A DNA stretch of 64,000 nt, taken from assembly GCA_035327565.1 (NCBI GenBank), contig DAOLDB010000001.1, positions 1 to 64,000 of the forward strand, given 5' to 3'. This DNA comes from JABDLO01 sp035327565 (GTDB lineage: Bacteria; Bacteroidota; Bacteroidia; Chitinophagales; Saprospiraceae). A program made the translations under genes and the position numbers. Under the pieces are notes generated by a model, which did no database searches, was not told the origin of the DNA, and worked only from the letters and a program-made list of their open reading frames with translations. Shown here piece after piece: positions 51,788-60,909 of this stretch (its first letter is position 1; each line of letters opens with the position of its first letter).

Positions 51788-52546
51788 ATGCTTATACGGT
51801 TGAGAACTATCTTCCTGATTTGGATTGCTTTTGTATTTTTGTATTGCAAAAACAATATGGTTGACCCCGTCGATTATAGTGAAATTCCTTTTCATCATGG
51901 ACGTATCATCCCACCTGTTTTAGACTCTTTGATTAGAAACCATGGTTCATGGAACCAATGGAAAGAGATGAAAACGCTATATTTTCATGTTCAAACCGAT
52001 TTGCACGATTTCGGAAATGAGTTTCACACCGTTCATTTAATGGAAAGAAGCATAAATATTGAAGGTGAACATCATAAAAAAACATTTGACGATTTTTCAA
52101 CAACTATGTCTCTCCAAGTAACTGAATTACAGAGACCAAAACCTGCCCACTATGCAGGAATGATGTATTATATTTTGTGTTTTCCGTTTATAGCTTTGGA
52201 TGATGGTATTATTTATCAGGTAAACTCAAATCATAACTATTATGAATATCCCTATCATGTATTAACACTCACATATGACCCAAGGAAGTATCCGGATAGG
52301 AAAGACCGCTTTGATCTTTATATTCATCCTGATAATTATCAGCTTGATAAGGTTGTGTATACTGGGAACCCCAGCCAGCGTTCTCTATCATTGAATATGA
52401 ATATTTACTTTAAAAAATGGCAGGATGTCAGAAATTTTAGACTTCCTTACCATGTTGAAATTAAAATAGAGCCCCATGCGACCATTAAAAGCATTATATT
52501 TTCTGATATCACACTCACTGAAGATGAACCCGGCGAAAGTTTCTGA
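51788..52546 (+). CDS. lipoprotein of the DUF6503 / LolA-like type
   Basis: A 252-residue protein with a signal segment ending in a Cys (IFLIWIAFVFLYCKNN). The mature part is rich in beta strands: LIRNHGSWNQWKEMKTLYFH near the N-terminus, ERSINIEGEHHKKTFDDFST, YYILCFPFIALDDGIIYQVN and a long strand series (DRFDLYIHPDNYQLDKVVYT; FKKWQDVRNFRLPYHVEIKI). This is the layout of Bacteroidota DUF6503-like outer-membrane lipoproteins with an LolA-type barrel. Function is unknown. It is divergent from the 5'-nucleotidase genes. Confidence 0.72.
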   Translation: MLIRLRTIFLIWIAFVFLYCKNNMVDPVDYSEIPFHHGRIIPPVLDSLIRNHGSWNQWKEMKTLYFHVQTDLHDFGNEFHTVHLMERSINIEGEHHKKTFDDFSTTMSLQVTELQRPKPAHYAGMMYYILCFPFIALDDGIIYQVNSNHNYYEYPYHVLTLTYDPRKYPDRKDRFDLYIHPDNYQLDKVVYTGNPSQRSLSLNMNIYFKKWQDVRNFRLPYHVEIKIEPHATIKSIIFSDITLTEDEPGESF

Positions 52547-52703
52547 CAACCTGCCATAAGATTAATAGAGAGTTGTGGTAAAGAAAAACAAAGAAGACCG
52601 TAAAATTTGTATTTGAGTGTCCATTTTGAGCGATCGAGCTGGATGGTGGTACAGATCAATTGCATCCTTTGGCTTGAATAGGGTCTGAAATGATTAAAAT
52701 ATT

Positions 52704-53303
52704 TTAAGAAGTAATCAATTTCATGAGTTCACCAAAAGGCTTGACTGGCTTAAAATGATTGTCCTGATATGCATTGGCAAGAAGCCTGAACATATACGGT
52801 TGATCGTCTCGCTTAATATATTCCATATTGACATTCCCATATAATTGATTTACAGGGCTTTGTGCTCTCATTTTTGGAGAAGGTTTCATATAATATCTGA
52901 AAATTGACTCTATCCAAACACTTTTCTGTCGTGATCTGACGTCAGCGAGATTAATGATATAATTTTCATTGGAAAGTCTGGAAGAAATATAATGTTTGAA
53001 AAACCGGTAATCCGAATCTTTCCACGAAGATTCATAGTGTGGGAAAATAGCAAATCCTTTACTTTGTGGGGTATCAAAAAATGCAAATGAATGATCTGTA
53101 ACGTCTCCGCCAGTAATATAATTAAAATAAGCCTGCTGTAATCTTTTTTTTAGCAAAGGGAGATGATCACCTCCTGTCCATTCCAGGTATTCGTTGATCT
53201 CAAAATCCTCCAGATCAATCATTTCATGGATAAATGGTTGATCCGCGCTTTTATTTTCCTCCCTGGAAATGAGTCGTTTAATATTTCTCCACCATTTGTC
53301 CAT
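52704..53303 (-). CDS. hypothetical cytosolic protein
   Basis: A 199-residue protein with no signal, membrane segment or motif I can name. Visible features are an acidic N-terminal part (HEMIDLEDFEINEYLEWTGG), a basic region (PLLKKRLQQAYFNY), DTPQSKGFAIFPHYESSWKD and PYMFRLLANAYQDNHFKPV. Codon use looks like that of its neighbours. It lies 154 bp from cvpA on the same strand with AT-rich DNA between. Function unknown. Confidence 0.65.
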   Translation of the reverse strand: MDKWWRNIKRLISREENKSADQPFIHEMIDLEDFEINEYLEWTGGDHLPLLKKRLQQAYFNYITGGDVTDHSFAFFDTPQSKGFAIFPHYESSWKDSDYRFFKHYISSRLSNENYIINLADVRSRQKSVWIESIFRYYMKPSPKMRAQSPVNQLYGNVNMEYIKRDDQPYMFRLLANAYQDNHFKPVKPFGELMKLITS

Positions 53304-53457
53304 TTATTGATAAACACAATTTGGATAATAATAGATTGAAAATGCTGAATAATTTTAAGGTTAGACCCTATTTTCAGGTTTTTTTAATATTGTGTTCTCC
53401 TAATATGAGCATTTATTTAGATCAATGATCCAAGCTTTCATTGAGACAGGATTGGTA

Positions 53458-53997
53458 TTATTCATCCTCTGAAGACTTGAATGATTCCATAGCATGCACC
53501 GATTTATCCCACAAGTCTGTAAAAGCCGGTTTCATTTTATCAAAAATCTTCCCTGCATGATCAGGTAAAGGGCGGAGTACTGAATAGGATAATGATCCCT
53601 TTTTTGTGGAATCTCTAAGTAAATCAATTCTTTCAGCAAAAAGAATTATAAAGCTGAGTATAAGGGCAAAAAACAAGCCTTGAAGGATGGCTCCTGCAAT
53701 TTTATTGAAAAAATTGAGGTGAACAAATTTCAACACTCCCTCAATTCTTTTTCCAACAAATCTTACCAACATCATTACCCCAATAAAAGTAATGACAACT
53801 CCGGTTATGAAGCTGATCGCTGGAGGAAACTTGGTAATGGAGTAAACGATATCAATGGCAATTGGGGAGAATTTCATAGTGATTACAACAGCCAGAACGA
53901 TGGAAACGGTGTCAAAAACAGTTCTGATAATTCCTCTTGTGTACCCTACATAGGCACCATAACTGATTACCAGAATAGCCATAATATCCAAAGTCAT
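53458..53997 (-). CDS. CvpA-family membrane protein
   Basis: A 179-residue protein with four N-terminal helices (DIMAILVISYGAYVGYTRGI, TVSIVLAVVITMKFSPIAI, ISFITGVVITFIGVMMLVRF and GAILQGLFFALILSFIILFA) and a short charged C-terminal tail. The opening (GYTRGIIRTV) is typical of CvpA, a family tied to colicin V export and envelope stress responses; its biochemical role is unclear. It is separate from the genes around it. Confidence 0.85.
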   Translation of the reverse strand: MTLDIMAILVISYGAYVGYTRGIIRTVFDTVSIVLAVVITMKFSPIAIDIVYSITKFPPAISFITGVVITFIGVMMLVRFVGKRIEGVLKFVHLNFFNKIAGAILQGLFFALILSFIILFAERIDLLRDSTKKGSLSYSVLRPLPDHAGKIFDKMKPAFTDLWDKSVHAMESFKSSEDE

Positions 53998-54256
53998 AAA
54001 ATTATAAGTCAGGTTGTTTGCAATATTTCAGACAAAGATCATGCAAAGTTTACATAATCCGAATCAAAATAGACCAATCTGCAAGTAAAGACTATCAACG
54101 ATGATGACCACTACCCCATGGAGTCAATGCTTCTATGTAAATTAGTATCTGGATTTAACTGCTTATCGCAAATACCTGAAATACCGATTTTTAATTTTAA
54201 ATAAAATTTGAGGTACAAAAATCAAACAACTTAAAGTTGTATTTTTGGAAAACCCT

Positions 54257-54733
54257 ATGAAGTTACATTTTACATACATATCAGTTGTTATTTTCCTGTC
54301 AGGCTTATCCTATACGTATGCACAAAATTTCAGACTTCCACAGGTATTTATGATTGGGGAAAATGAAAAGGAGTATGAATCCATGGTTAAAAATCATCCT
54401 TTACCTCTTATTGCTGTATGCGACAATTCAATGGAAAGAGCATTTGACCAATGGGAAAACCTTATGTCTGAAATCGAAAATCATGCTAATAATGCAGGCT
54501 TTGATTTGAAAGGGTTTAAAATCTGGGTCAATGTTTTTTGGGACAAAGAAGGAGTTATCAGACACATCGTCTTTTATCCTAAGCCTGTATCAAGACTTAT
54601 CAATTATGATGAGTTTACTTCATTTTTAAGAAGCTTTATGACAACATACCGGATGGATATTCAAGCCCATGCTCATTATTCTCATTTTGGAAGCATGTCT
54701 TTTCCGGTATTCAGGGGAGGTACCAAAGGCTAA
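54257..54733 (+). CDS. small secreted protein of unknown function
   Basis: A 158-residue protein from ATG 54257 (a TTG at 54245 is open but weaker), with a signal peptide (HFTYISVVIFLSGLSYTYAQ). The mature part has RLPQVFMIGENEKEYESMVK, a region PLPLIAVCDNSMERAFDQWE and GFKIWVNVFWDKEGVIRHIV, which looks like a small alpha/beta fold seen in several Bacteroidota proteins. A perfect -7 element TATTTTTG is 10 bp before the ATG without a clear -33 box. The last codon overlaps the convergent M24 gene by 4 bp. Function unknown. Confidence 0.7.
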   Translation: MKLHFTYISVVIFLSGLSYTYAQNFRLPQVFMIGENEKEYESMVKNHPLPLIAVCDNSMERAFDQWENLMSEIENHANNAGFDLKGFKIWVNVFWDKEGVIRHIVFYPKPVSRLINYDEFTSFLRSFMTTYRMDIQAHAHYSHFGSMSFPVFRGGTKG

Positions 54734-56064
54734 TCCACCAGATAAATTTCTTCTTGCCGTCCATCGGGGTAATAAAATCCTTCTTTACCAAACACTCCAT
54801 CTTCTTCCAACATGATTCGAATAATTTTATTCCATTCCTCAATGAAAACCGCTACATTCAATTCTATGGAATAGGCAGTATTATAAAACATTTCATAGTC
54901 TCCCTGTCCAGGTACCCCCTCCTGTTGATCCCAAAGCCCAATGGTTGGCCCTGCAGCATGTCCATGGAAACCAATGGGATGAGTATATATGCTGGCTTGA
55001 ATTCCTTCATCTTTAGCTTCTTCTAAAGCATTTTTTAGAATTTCATTCCCCGATTTTCCTACTGAAAAGTGTGAAACCAGAATATCCTGTAAACGGTTTC
55101 CCTGTCTGAATGCACTTTGCAAATACAGGGGAACAGAAGCTTCACCTGCTCTGGGGACATAAAAATGTTGTTGTTGATCTGTATTAAGCCTCAGATATGT
55201 AATTCCAAAGTCAACATGCAACAAATCCCCTGGTTGAATAATTTGGGTATCGGGTCTTTTAGAGAAACTTCTGAGATGATCAAATTTTTCATCATCAGCA
55301 CGTTGAATAGAAACAGTAGGTTGAAACCATGTAGTCAAACCCAGATCAATAACCCTTTGGCGCAACCACCATACTACATCCTCTGTACTGGTAATGCCAG
55401 GTTCGATTACTTTTAATGAAAATGCTTCCCTCAATATCTGATGTCCCAGTTTGCAAAGCACAGGATACATATCCAACTCCATTGGGGATCTGGTTTCCAA
55501 CCATGCTATGCTCAGTCTTTCAGCCGATACTACTTTGGATTTGTATTTTCCAGGCAAATTTTCCATAAATGTTGAATAGTCGGTATGGGCCAAGCCATCT
55601 GCCAAACCAAAGTTTTTTGATATATTAATACCAATACTGGAGGGATCTTTATCCTCAATATATTCCATTAAAGCCTCCCATTGATCAGGATACACATCGA
55701 TATTCCATTCGCCGCGTAATAATCTTCCAACACTGTATCGGGCAATAGCAATTTTTTCGATCGGATTTCCATCTCCTGGATCAAAAAAAACCATTATTGT
55801 TCTTCTTCTTGCAGAAAGCCACGAAGAAGGCAACATGGTCTTCATCACAGGGTCTTCATTATACTCCCTTGAAATGAGAATCCACATGCTGATACCCTCT
55901 CTGCGCATGAGCTCAGGGAGTAAAGAATCTATCCGGTACTCAAGCATTTGGTCCACCCAATCTGCCTGTTCACGAACAGGCCAAATAAGGGTTTCATCCA
56001 CTTGAGCAAGCAAATGCAGTTGACAAATCAAAAATGTACAGAGGAAGGTGTTTGCTAAATACAT
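54730..56064 (-). CDS. exported M24 (Xaa-Pro aminopeptidase-like) metallopeptidase
   Basis: A 444-residue protein with a signal peptide (MYLANTFLCTFLICQLHLLA). The N-terminal half is the creatinase-like domain (EGISMWILISREYNEDP, WLSARRRTIMVFFDPGDG); the C-terminal half is the pita-bread fold with the metal ligands Asp in LLHVDFGITYL, a second Asp in LNTDQQQHFYV, His in HPIGFHGHAAGPTIG, Glu in YSIELNVAVF and Glu in MLEEDGVFGKE. It removes N-terminal residues before proline in periplasmic peptides. Stop codons of this gene and the convergent one overlap by 4 bp. Confidence 0.9.
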   Translation of the reverse strand: MYLANTFLCTFLICQLHLLAQVDETLIWPVREQADWVDQMLEYRIDSLLPELMRREGISMWILISREYNEDPVMKTMLPSSWLSARRRTIMVFFDPGDGNPIEKIAIARYSVGRLLRGEWNIDVYPDQWEALMEYIEDKDPSSIGINISKNFGLADGLAHTDYSTFMENLPGKYKSKVVSAERLSIAWLETRSPMELDMYPVLCKLGHQILREAFSLKVIEPGITSTEDVVWWLRQRVIDLGLTTWFQPTVSIQRADDEKFDHLRSFSKRPDTQIIQPGDLLHVDFGITYLRLNTDQQQHFYVPRAGEASVPLYLQSAFRQGNRLQDILVSHFSVGKSGNEILKNALEEAKDEGIQASIYTHPIGFHGHAAGPTIGLWDQQEGVPGQGDYEMFYNTAYSIELNVAVFIEEWNKIIRIMLEEDGVFGKEGFYYPDGRQEEIYLVD

Positions 56065-56421
56065 ATTTATATCCTTAGATTTTTACTAAAAGCTAAAATA
56101 CATTAATTCGTATTACATTGGGTTAGATGTAGAATTTAAGTTTAATTACTCACCTAAAAAGTGGTAAGGTGCAGGCAGTGATAAGAATATGTTGAGACAT
56201 AGGTGTATATGCGTTTAATTTTTTATACTTAATGTAGTGAAGTCGATCTTTGCATAATAAAAAAGAGGCAGCTGCAGGAAACAGAATGGAAATACGGAGT
56301 GGTTGCATGTTAGAAAGCCGTTTAGCCGATTGCAACATACACACTCATCCTATATAATTCCTTTTACAACCGTTATAATTCTACATTATCAAAATTCTTT
56401 TCTATTTTTATTTCCTTATCA
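56065..56421. other. 357-bp intergenic region between divergent genes
   Basis: The region separates the M24 gene (minus) from the serine hydrolase (plus). It is AT-rich; GTTGCA (56302-56307) and TGCAAC (56331-56336) form a 6-bp inverted repeat around 23 bp that also contains a GCCGTTTAGCCG segment. A GATCTTTG-like -7 candidate (around 56251-56258) lacks a clear -33 box. A 64-residue minus-strand frame here was not called. Confidence 0.4.
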
Positions 56422-57975
56422 ATGACAATCACTATGATATTGCGAAGAATATTTCCACTCTCCATACTGCTGTGCTTTTTGAATGTATTCATTTTTTGTC
56501 AACCTGCTATTGATGAAATCGACCGTTTGATCTCGAACGCCAGAAAGACTTGGGATGTACCCGGTATGGCCGTAGGTATTTATTACCAGGATAAAGTCTA
56601 CCTTTCCAAAGGTTACGGATATTTAGAAGCGGGAGGGACCATACCTGTTGATGAGAAAACCTTGTTTGCCATAGCTTCCAATACCAAGGCATATGTAGCC
56701 ACGCTTTTAGGCATCCTGGTAGAGGAAGGTATGATAAGATGGGAAGATCCGGTCAGGCAATTTTTGCCATGGATTAATCTTCATGACCCTTTAGCCGGGC
56801 ACCATTTGAATATCAGGGATTTACTATGCCATCGCTCAGGATTGGGCACATTTAGTGGAGACGTATTATGGTATAAATCAGAAAAGCAACCAAAGGATTT
56901 TTTACATAGTATTCAGCATCTTGAACCTGCTTTTAGCTTTAGAGATGGTTATGGCTATTCAAATCTCATGTTCATTACTGCCGGAGAAATTATTCATGCA
57001 GTAACCGGAAAAACCTGGTATGAACTGGCAAAAGAACGTATTTGGGATCCTTTGGGTATGAAACGAACCACCTGGACTATTGCTGCATTAGCAGAGTTGG
57101 GCAATGCTGCCACTCCCCACAAATTTCTTGAAGGCCCTGACAATCAAACTATCCCATGGACTAATTGGGATAATATGGGAGCTGCCGGAGGTATCATTTC
57201 TTCTGTCGAAGACATGTTACAATGGATTGCCTTACATATAGATAGTGGACAGAGGAATGGTAAAACCATTTATCCAAAAAACCTGCAGTCTCAGATGTGG
57301 CAACCCCACAATAGTTTCAGAATTTCAGAACAAGCTAAAAAATCATTCCCCGAACGAAATTTTGCAGGTTACGGCTTAGGGTGGAGCTTGATGGACTTTA
57401 AAGGGAATTGGGTTGTACAGCATGGAGGTGGTTACGATGGTATGTATTCTAAAGTATGTATAGTACCTGAAAAGGGATTGGGAATAGTGATATTGACTAA
57501 TTCAATGAAATCCATATCTAATCCATTGAGTTTTTTAATTATTGATCAATTTTTAGGAACTGCAGGAAAAGACTGGCTGGCTGATGGATATATACAGCAA
57601 AAAAATAATGAAGGAAGAATTGCCAACAGAATTAAACACAGAATGGATAACCGGACATTGAATACTCAACCTCATCTAACACCTGACAGTTTTATCGGTG
57701 TATACCGTTGTCCATTATATGGAGATATTTCCATTACGCAATCCGGAGAAAAATACCGTTTGGAATTTCAGAGTGCCCCTCTTCTATCTGCCAGTCTGAC
57801 TCATTGGCATTATGATACCTGGCAGATCTTATGGGATCATGAACATGCCTGGTTTGGTTTTGGTACGCTCCAGATTGTGATGGATCACCTTGGAAAAGCG
57901 CACAAACTCGTTTTTGATGTACCCAATGATGATATCTATTTTGAAGAAATACAGGCAGTAAAAGTTTTGAAATAA
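56422..57975 (+). CDS. serine beta-lactamase-like hydrolase with C-terminal domain
   Basis: A 517-residue exported enzyme of the class C beta-lactamase/esterase family. The signal is ISMTMILRRI-like (PLSILLCFLNVFIFCQ). The active site has S-N-T-K (FAIASNTKAYVATLLGIL), Y-S-N in GYGYSNLMFITAGEI and H-G-G in VVQHGGGYDGMYSKV. The C-terminal extension (about residue 410 onward, SFIGVYRCPLYGDISITQS) is the DUF3471-type tail. It probably cleaves peptides or esters rather than antibiotics. It is 47 bp upstream of the beta-helix gene. Confidence 0.92.
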   Translation: MTITMILRRIFPLSILLCFLNVFIFCQPAIDEIDRLISNARKTWDVPGMAVGIYYQDKVYLSKGYGYLEAGGTIPVDEKTLFAIASNTKAYVATLLGILVEEGMIRWEDPVRQFLPWINLHDPLAGHHLNIRDLLCHRSGLGTFSGDVLWYKSEKQPKDFLHSIQHLEPAFSFRDGYGYSNLMFITAGEIIHAVTGKTWYELAKERIWDPLGMKRTTWTIAALAELGNAATPHKFLEGPDNQTIPWTNWDNMGAAGGIISSVEDMLQWIALHIDSGQRNGKTIYPKNLQSQMWQPHNSFRISEQAKKSFPERNFAGYGLGWSLMDFKGNWVVQHGGGYDGMYSKVCIVPEKGLGIVILTNSMKSISNPLSFLIIDQFLGTAGKDWLADGYIQQKNNEGRIANRIKHRMDNRTLNTQPHLTPDSFIGVYRCPLYGDISITQSGEKYRLEFQSAPLLSASLTHWHYDTWQILWDHEHAWFGFGTLQIVMDHLGKAHKLVFDVPNDDIYFEEIQAVKVLK

Positions 57976-58022
57976 TTTGAATTAAAGGAATACTATGGTA
58001 GACATATTATAAATCTTTTGTT

Positions 58023-59825
58023 ATGCGTAATGGTCTGTCTGTATACAAATTCCTTCTGTTTTCCACAAATCTCCTGATTGCAAATATGTCATGGTCCCAA
58101 ACCATTCCAAAGGATCGTATAGTGGATTGGACCATCGCAGGTCTCAGGGATACATCGACTTCACACTTTAAAATCATTGATGTAAATGCTGTAGGGCTGG
58201 ATGCAAATGGGATTAATCCTAACGATGCACTTTTAAAGAGTCTGATAGAAAATACAAAGGAAGAAGGAATTATCCTACAATTTTCAGCTGGTAAATATCT
58301 GTTTCACCACACAATACATCTCCGGTCCAATGTGATCATAAAAGGACTGGGGCATGAAGTAACTGAATTAATATTTGATTTACAAGATGGAGGACACTCT
58401 ATTATGCTTAATGGAAATGGATTGAGTGGAAATAAGTACGAAGTCAAAGAAGGTATTAAAGGAAGAAGAGCTATACCATTTTATCGCGCTTACCTGATAT
58501 TCAACATTTTTGACTGGATTTATATTAGTCACGATGATGCAGATTTGATAACATCGCCCTGGGCATCAGGCTCAATTGGGCAAATTGTACAGATTACAGA
58601 TGTAGATGAAGATTCGATATATTTAAACTCAGATTTGAGGTTCAGTTTCACCCTCAATCGGAATCCTCATATACAAAAACTTGATTTACAAGGAAATACC
58701 GGAATTGAATGTCTGAAAATTGTCAGAAAGGACAATACTTCTCCGGTTCAGACGTCTAACATTCATTTGTTATATACAGAAAATGTATGGGTGAGAGGTG
58801 TAGAACTGGATCATTGTACTTTTGCACATATTGATGTGAGACGATCTTCCAATATATCCATTCACGGATGTTATATACATCATGGATTTGAATATGGAGC
58901 CGGTGGACGTGCATATGGAGTCGTTCTTCAATTAGCTTCAAATGAATGCCGCGTTGAGAATAATATTTTCCAAAATTTACGACATTCCATGCTATTGCAA
59001 GCCGGTGCAAATGGTAATGTATTTGCGTATAATTATTCCTTTGATCCATATTGGGAAAACGAAAACACATTTCTGCCTACCGATGCCGCCGGAGAAATGG
59101 TCCTTCATGGGAACTATCCATATTTTAACTTATTTGAGCAAAATATTTGTAGAAATATCGTTATTGATAATTCTCATGGAGCCAATGGACCAGGTAACAC
59201 CTTCTTTAGAAACAGGGCAGAAGGTTACGGTATTTTTTTCAGCGCTGAAAATTCACCGGGTCAAAATATCATTGGCAATGAAATCACTAATATGTCTTTA
59301 CCCTATCACCTGGTTAATTATACTATTCAAGGAGAAGACCAATTTGTTTATGGAAACAATAATAAAGGGCATATAGACCCAAAAGGGACAGAATACCTTC
59401 CTGATGAAAGTTATGGTTATACAATAAAGCCTGACTTTGTACCTGAATCTTTGTGGGCCCGAATTGGGACGCCATATTTTCCGGGTCAGAGTTCTATTCC
59501 CTCAAAAATCAGGTATCATGCCGGAAATCCAGTGGAAGCGATATGTACTCAATCTACTTCATCTTTTGACTCAAAAAAGATGGACAGGGATCATACAAAT
59601 ATTTCAGTTTTTCCCAATCCGGGTATCAATCACCTGGTAATCCAAAATACCGGTTTACATACGGATGTAGAATACAATATTTTTAATGGGGAAGGAAGAC
59701 TGATTAAAAAAGGTCAGATGAAAAAAGATGGCTTATTGATAGATGTTTCAAACTGGCCTTCTGGGTTATATTTTCTTTCTTTTCAGACTTCCAATGTTCG
59801 TGTATTTAGATGGATTAAACTTTAA
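58023..59825 (+). CDS. secreted right-handed beta-helix protein with T9SS sorting tail
   Basis: A 600-residue extracellular protein. After a signal segment (VYKFLLFSTNLLIANMSWSQ) comes a pectate-lyase-3-like opening (KIIDVNAVGLDANGINPNDA, FSAGKYLFHHTIHLRSNVII) and a parallel beta-helix with repeated turns (NVWVRGVELDHCTFAHIDVR, SSNISIHGCYIHHGFEYGAG, NVFAYNYSF, NEITNMSLPYHLVNY). The last 75 or so residues (ISVFPNPGINHLVIQN, YNIFNGEGRLIKKGQ, WPSGLYFLSFQT) are a type A T9SS C-terminal domain, so it is secreted or surface-bound by the T9SS. A polysaccharide lyase or binding role is likely but no catalytic residues were fixed. Confidence 0.9.
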   Translation: MRNGLSVYKFLLFSTNLLIANMSWSQTIPKDRIVDWTIAGLRDTSTSHFKIIDVNAVGLDANGINPNDALLKSLIENTKEEGIILQFSAGKYLFHHTIHLRSNVIIKGLGHEVTELIFDLQDGGHSIMLNGNGLSGNKYEVKEGIKGRRAIPFYRAYLIFNIFDWIYISHDDADLITSPWASGSIGQIVQITDVDEDSIYLNSDLRFSFTLNRNPHIQKLDLQGNTGIECLKIVRKDNTSPVQTSNIHLLYTENVWVRGVELDHCTFAHIDVRRSSNISIHGCYIHHGFEYGAGGRAYGVVLQLASNECRVENNIFQNLRHSMLLQAGANGNVFAYNYSFDPYWENENTFLPTDAAGEMVLHGNYPYFNLFEQNICRNIVIDNSHGANGPGNTFFRNRAEGYGIFFSAENSPGQNIIGNEITNMSLPYHLVNYTIQGEDQFVYGNNNKGHIDPKGTEYLPDESYGYTIKPDFVPESLWARIGTPYFPGQSSIPSKIRYHAGNPVEAICTQSTSSFDSKKMDRDHTNISVFPNPGINHLVIQNTGLHTDVEYNIFNGEGRLIKKGQMKKDGLLIDVSNWPSGLYFLSFQTSNVRVFRWIKL

Positions 59826-59844
59826 TCTTCTTTCCATAGAACGA

Positions 59845-60603
59845 TTACAAGTGCAAAGCCACCGGACAATGATCTGAACCCTTAACCTGATCATAGATTT
59901 CAGATTTTCTAACCTCTCCTATTAAAGCTTCGTCTACTAAAAAATAATCTAATCTCCATCCAATATTCTTTTCCCGGGCAGACATACGCATACTCCAAAA
60001 AGAATATTGCGTTTTGTCCGGATGCATATGTCGGAATGAATCAATAAATCCCTTGTTAAGAATTTCATCCATTCCATCAATTTCCATTTGGGTGTAGCCT
60101 GCTGTCTTATTATAATTGTCCTTTGGCCGGGCAAGGTCAATTTCCTGATGGGCTACATTAAAATCACCGGTTACTATGACCGGTTTTGCTTTTCTCAGTT
60201 CATATAAAAATTGCGCAAAATCTTTGTCCCATATAGCTCTGTAATCCAAACGCTTTAGACCATTGCCGGAATTAGGAACATAAACATTGACTAAAATAAA
60301 TTCTTCAAAAACCAAAGTCAGCAAACGACCCTCCTGATCATGATCATCCTTTCCCATTCCTCTGATGACTTCCAAAGGTTTTAATTGGGTTAGAATAGCA
60401 ACCCCTGAATATCCTTTTCGCTCTGCAGAATTTGAGAATACCCTGTAATCTTTCAAAGCACTCAGGACACCAGAGACTTGATCATCCTGGGCTTTTGTTT
60501 CCTGGATGCAAAATATATCAGCATGGCTGGTTTTTACTTCTTCCAAAAAATTTTTACCCACTGCGGCACGTAAGCCATTTACATTCCAGGATACAATCTG
60601 CAT
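59845..60603 (-). CDS. xth: exodeoxyribonuclease III
   Basis: A 252-residue DNase I-fold AP endonuclease/3'-5' exonuclease acting in base excision repair. Catalytic landmarks are VSWNVNGLRAAVGKNF, IFCIQETKAQDD (metal-binding Glu), VYVPNSGNGLKRLDYR, VIVTGDFNVAHQEIDLARP, WRLDYFLVDE and SDHCPVAL with the terminal His. It is cytosolic and monocistronic. ATG at 60603. Confidence 0.95.
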   Translation of the reverse strand: MQIVSWNVNGLRAAVGKNFLEEVKTSHADIFCIQETKAQDDQVSGVLSALKDYRVFSNSAERKGYSGVAILTQLKPLEVIRGMGKDDHDQEGRLLTLVFEEFILVNVYVPNSGNGLKRLDYRAIWDKDFAQFLYELRKAKPVIVTGDFNVAHQEIDLARPKDNYNKTAGYTQMEIDGMDEILNKGFIDSFRHMHPDKTQYSFWSMRMSAREKNIGWRLDYFLVDEALIGEVRKSEIYDQVKGSDHCPVALHL

Positions 60604-60909
60604 AAGTCATACCTTTTATCCGGCACTAAAATATTATACTTTTTGTAATAAAGTCCTTTTATGGAGCAGATTTAAATTTCCCTGCCAAATAAAATTTAAT
60701 AATTATCTCTACGTTATTTAACCAATCTCGTAACATCAAAATTTCAAAACTTAGATTCATTGGCCTGTATGTTGACTCTTAACCTTAGATTAATCATATA
60801 TTAATATATTATCATACTTAACTTACTAATTTTAACACAATCATTGCGATAAGGATATAATTACTTAAGATTTTCAATTGAATTTTGCAGTAAATAAACC
60901 CTAAGCTAT
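60604..60909. other. 306-bp AT-rich intergenic region
   Basis: The region between the divergent exonuclease III and the sphingomyelinase-like gene is AT-rich and holds no supported frame. A GAATTTTG near 60883-60890 differs from the -7 consensus at one position but has no TTG at the right distance. No hairpin with a T-tract was seen. Confidence 0.4.

Noticed and set aside
56150..56344. 64-residue minus-strand frame in the intergenic region
   Set aside because: Composition is unlike the coding genes and there is no start signal or domain.
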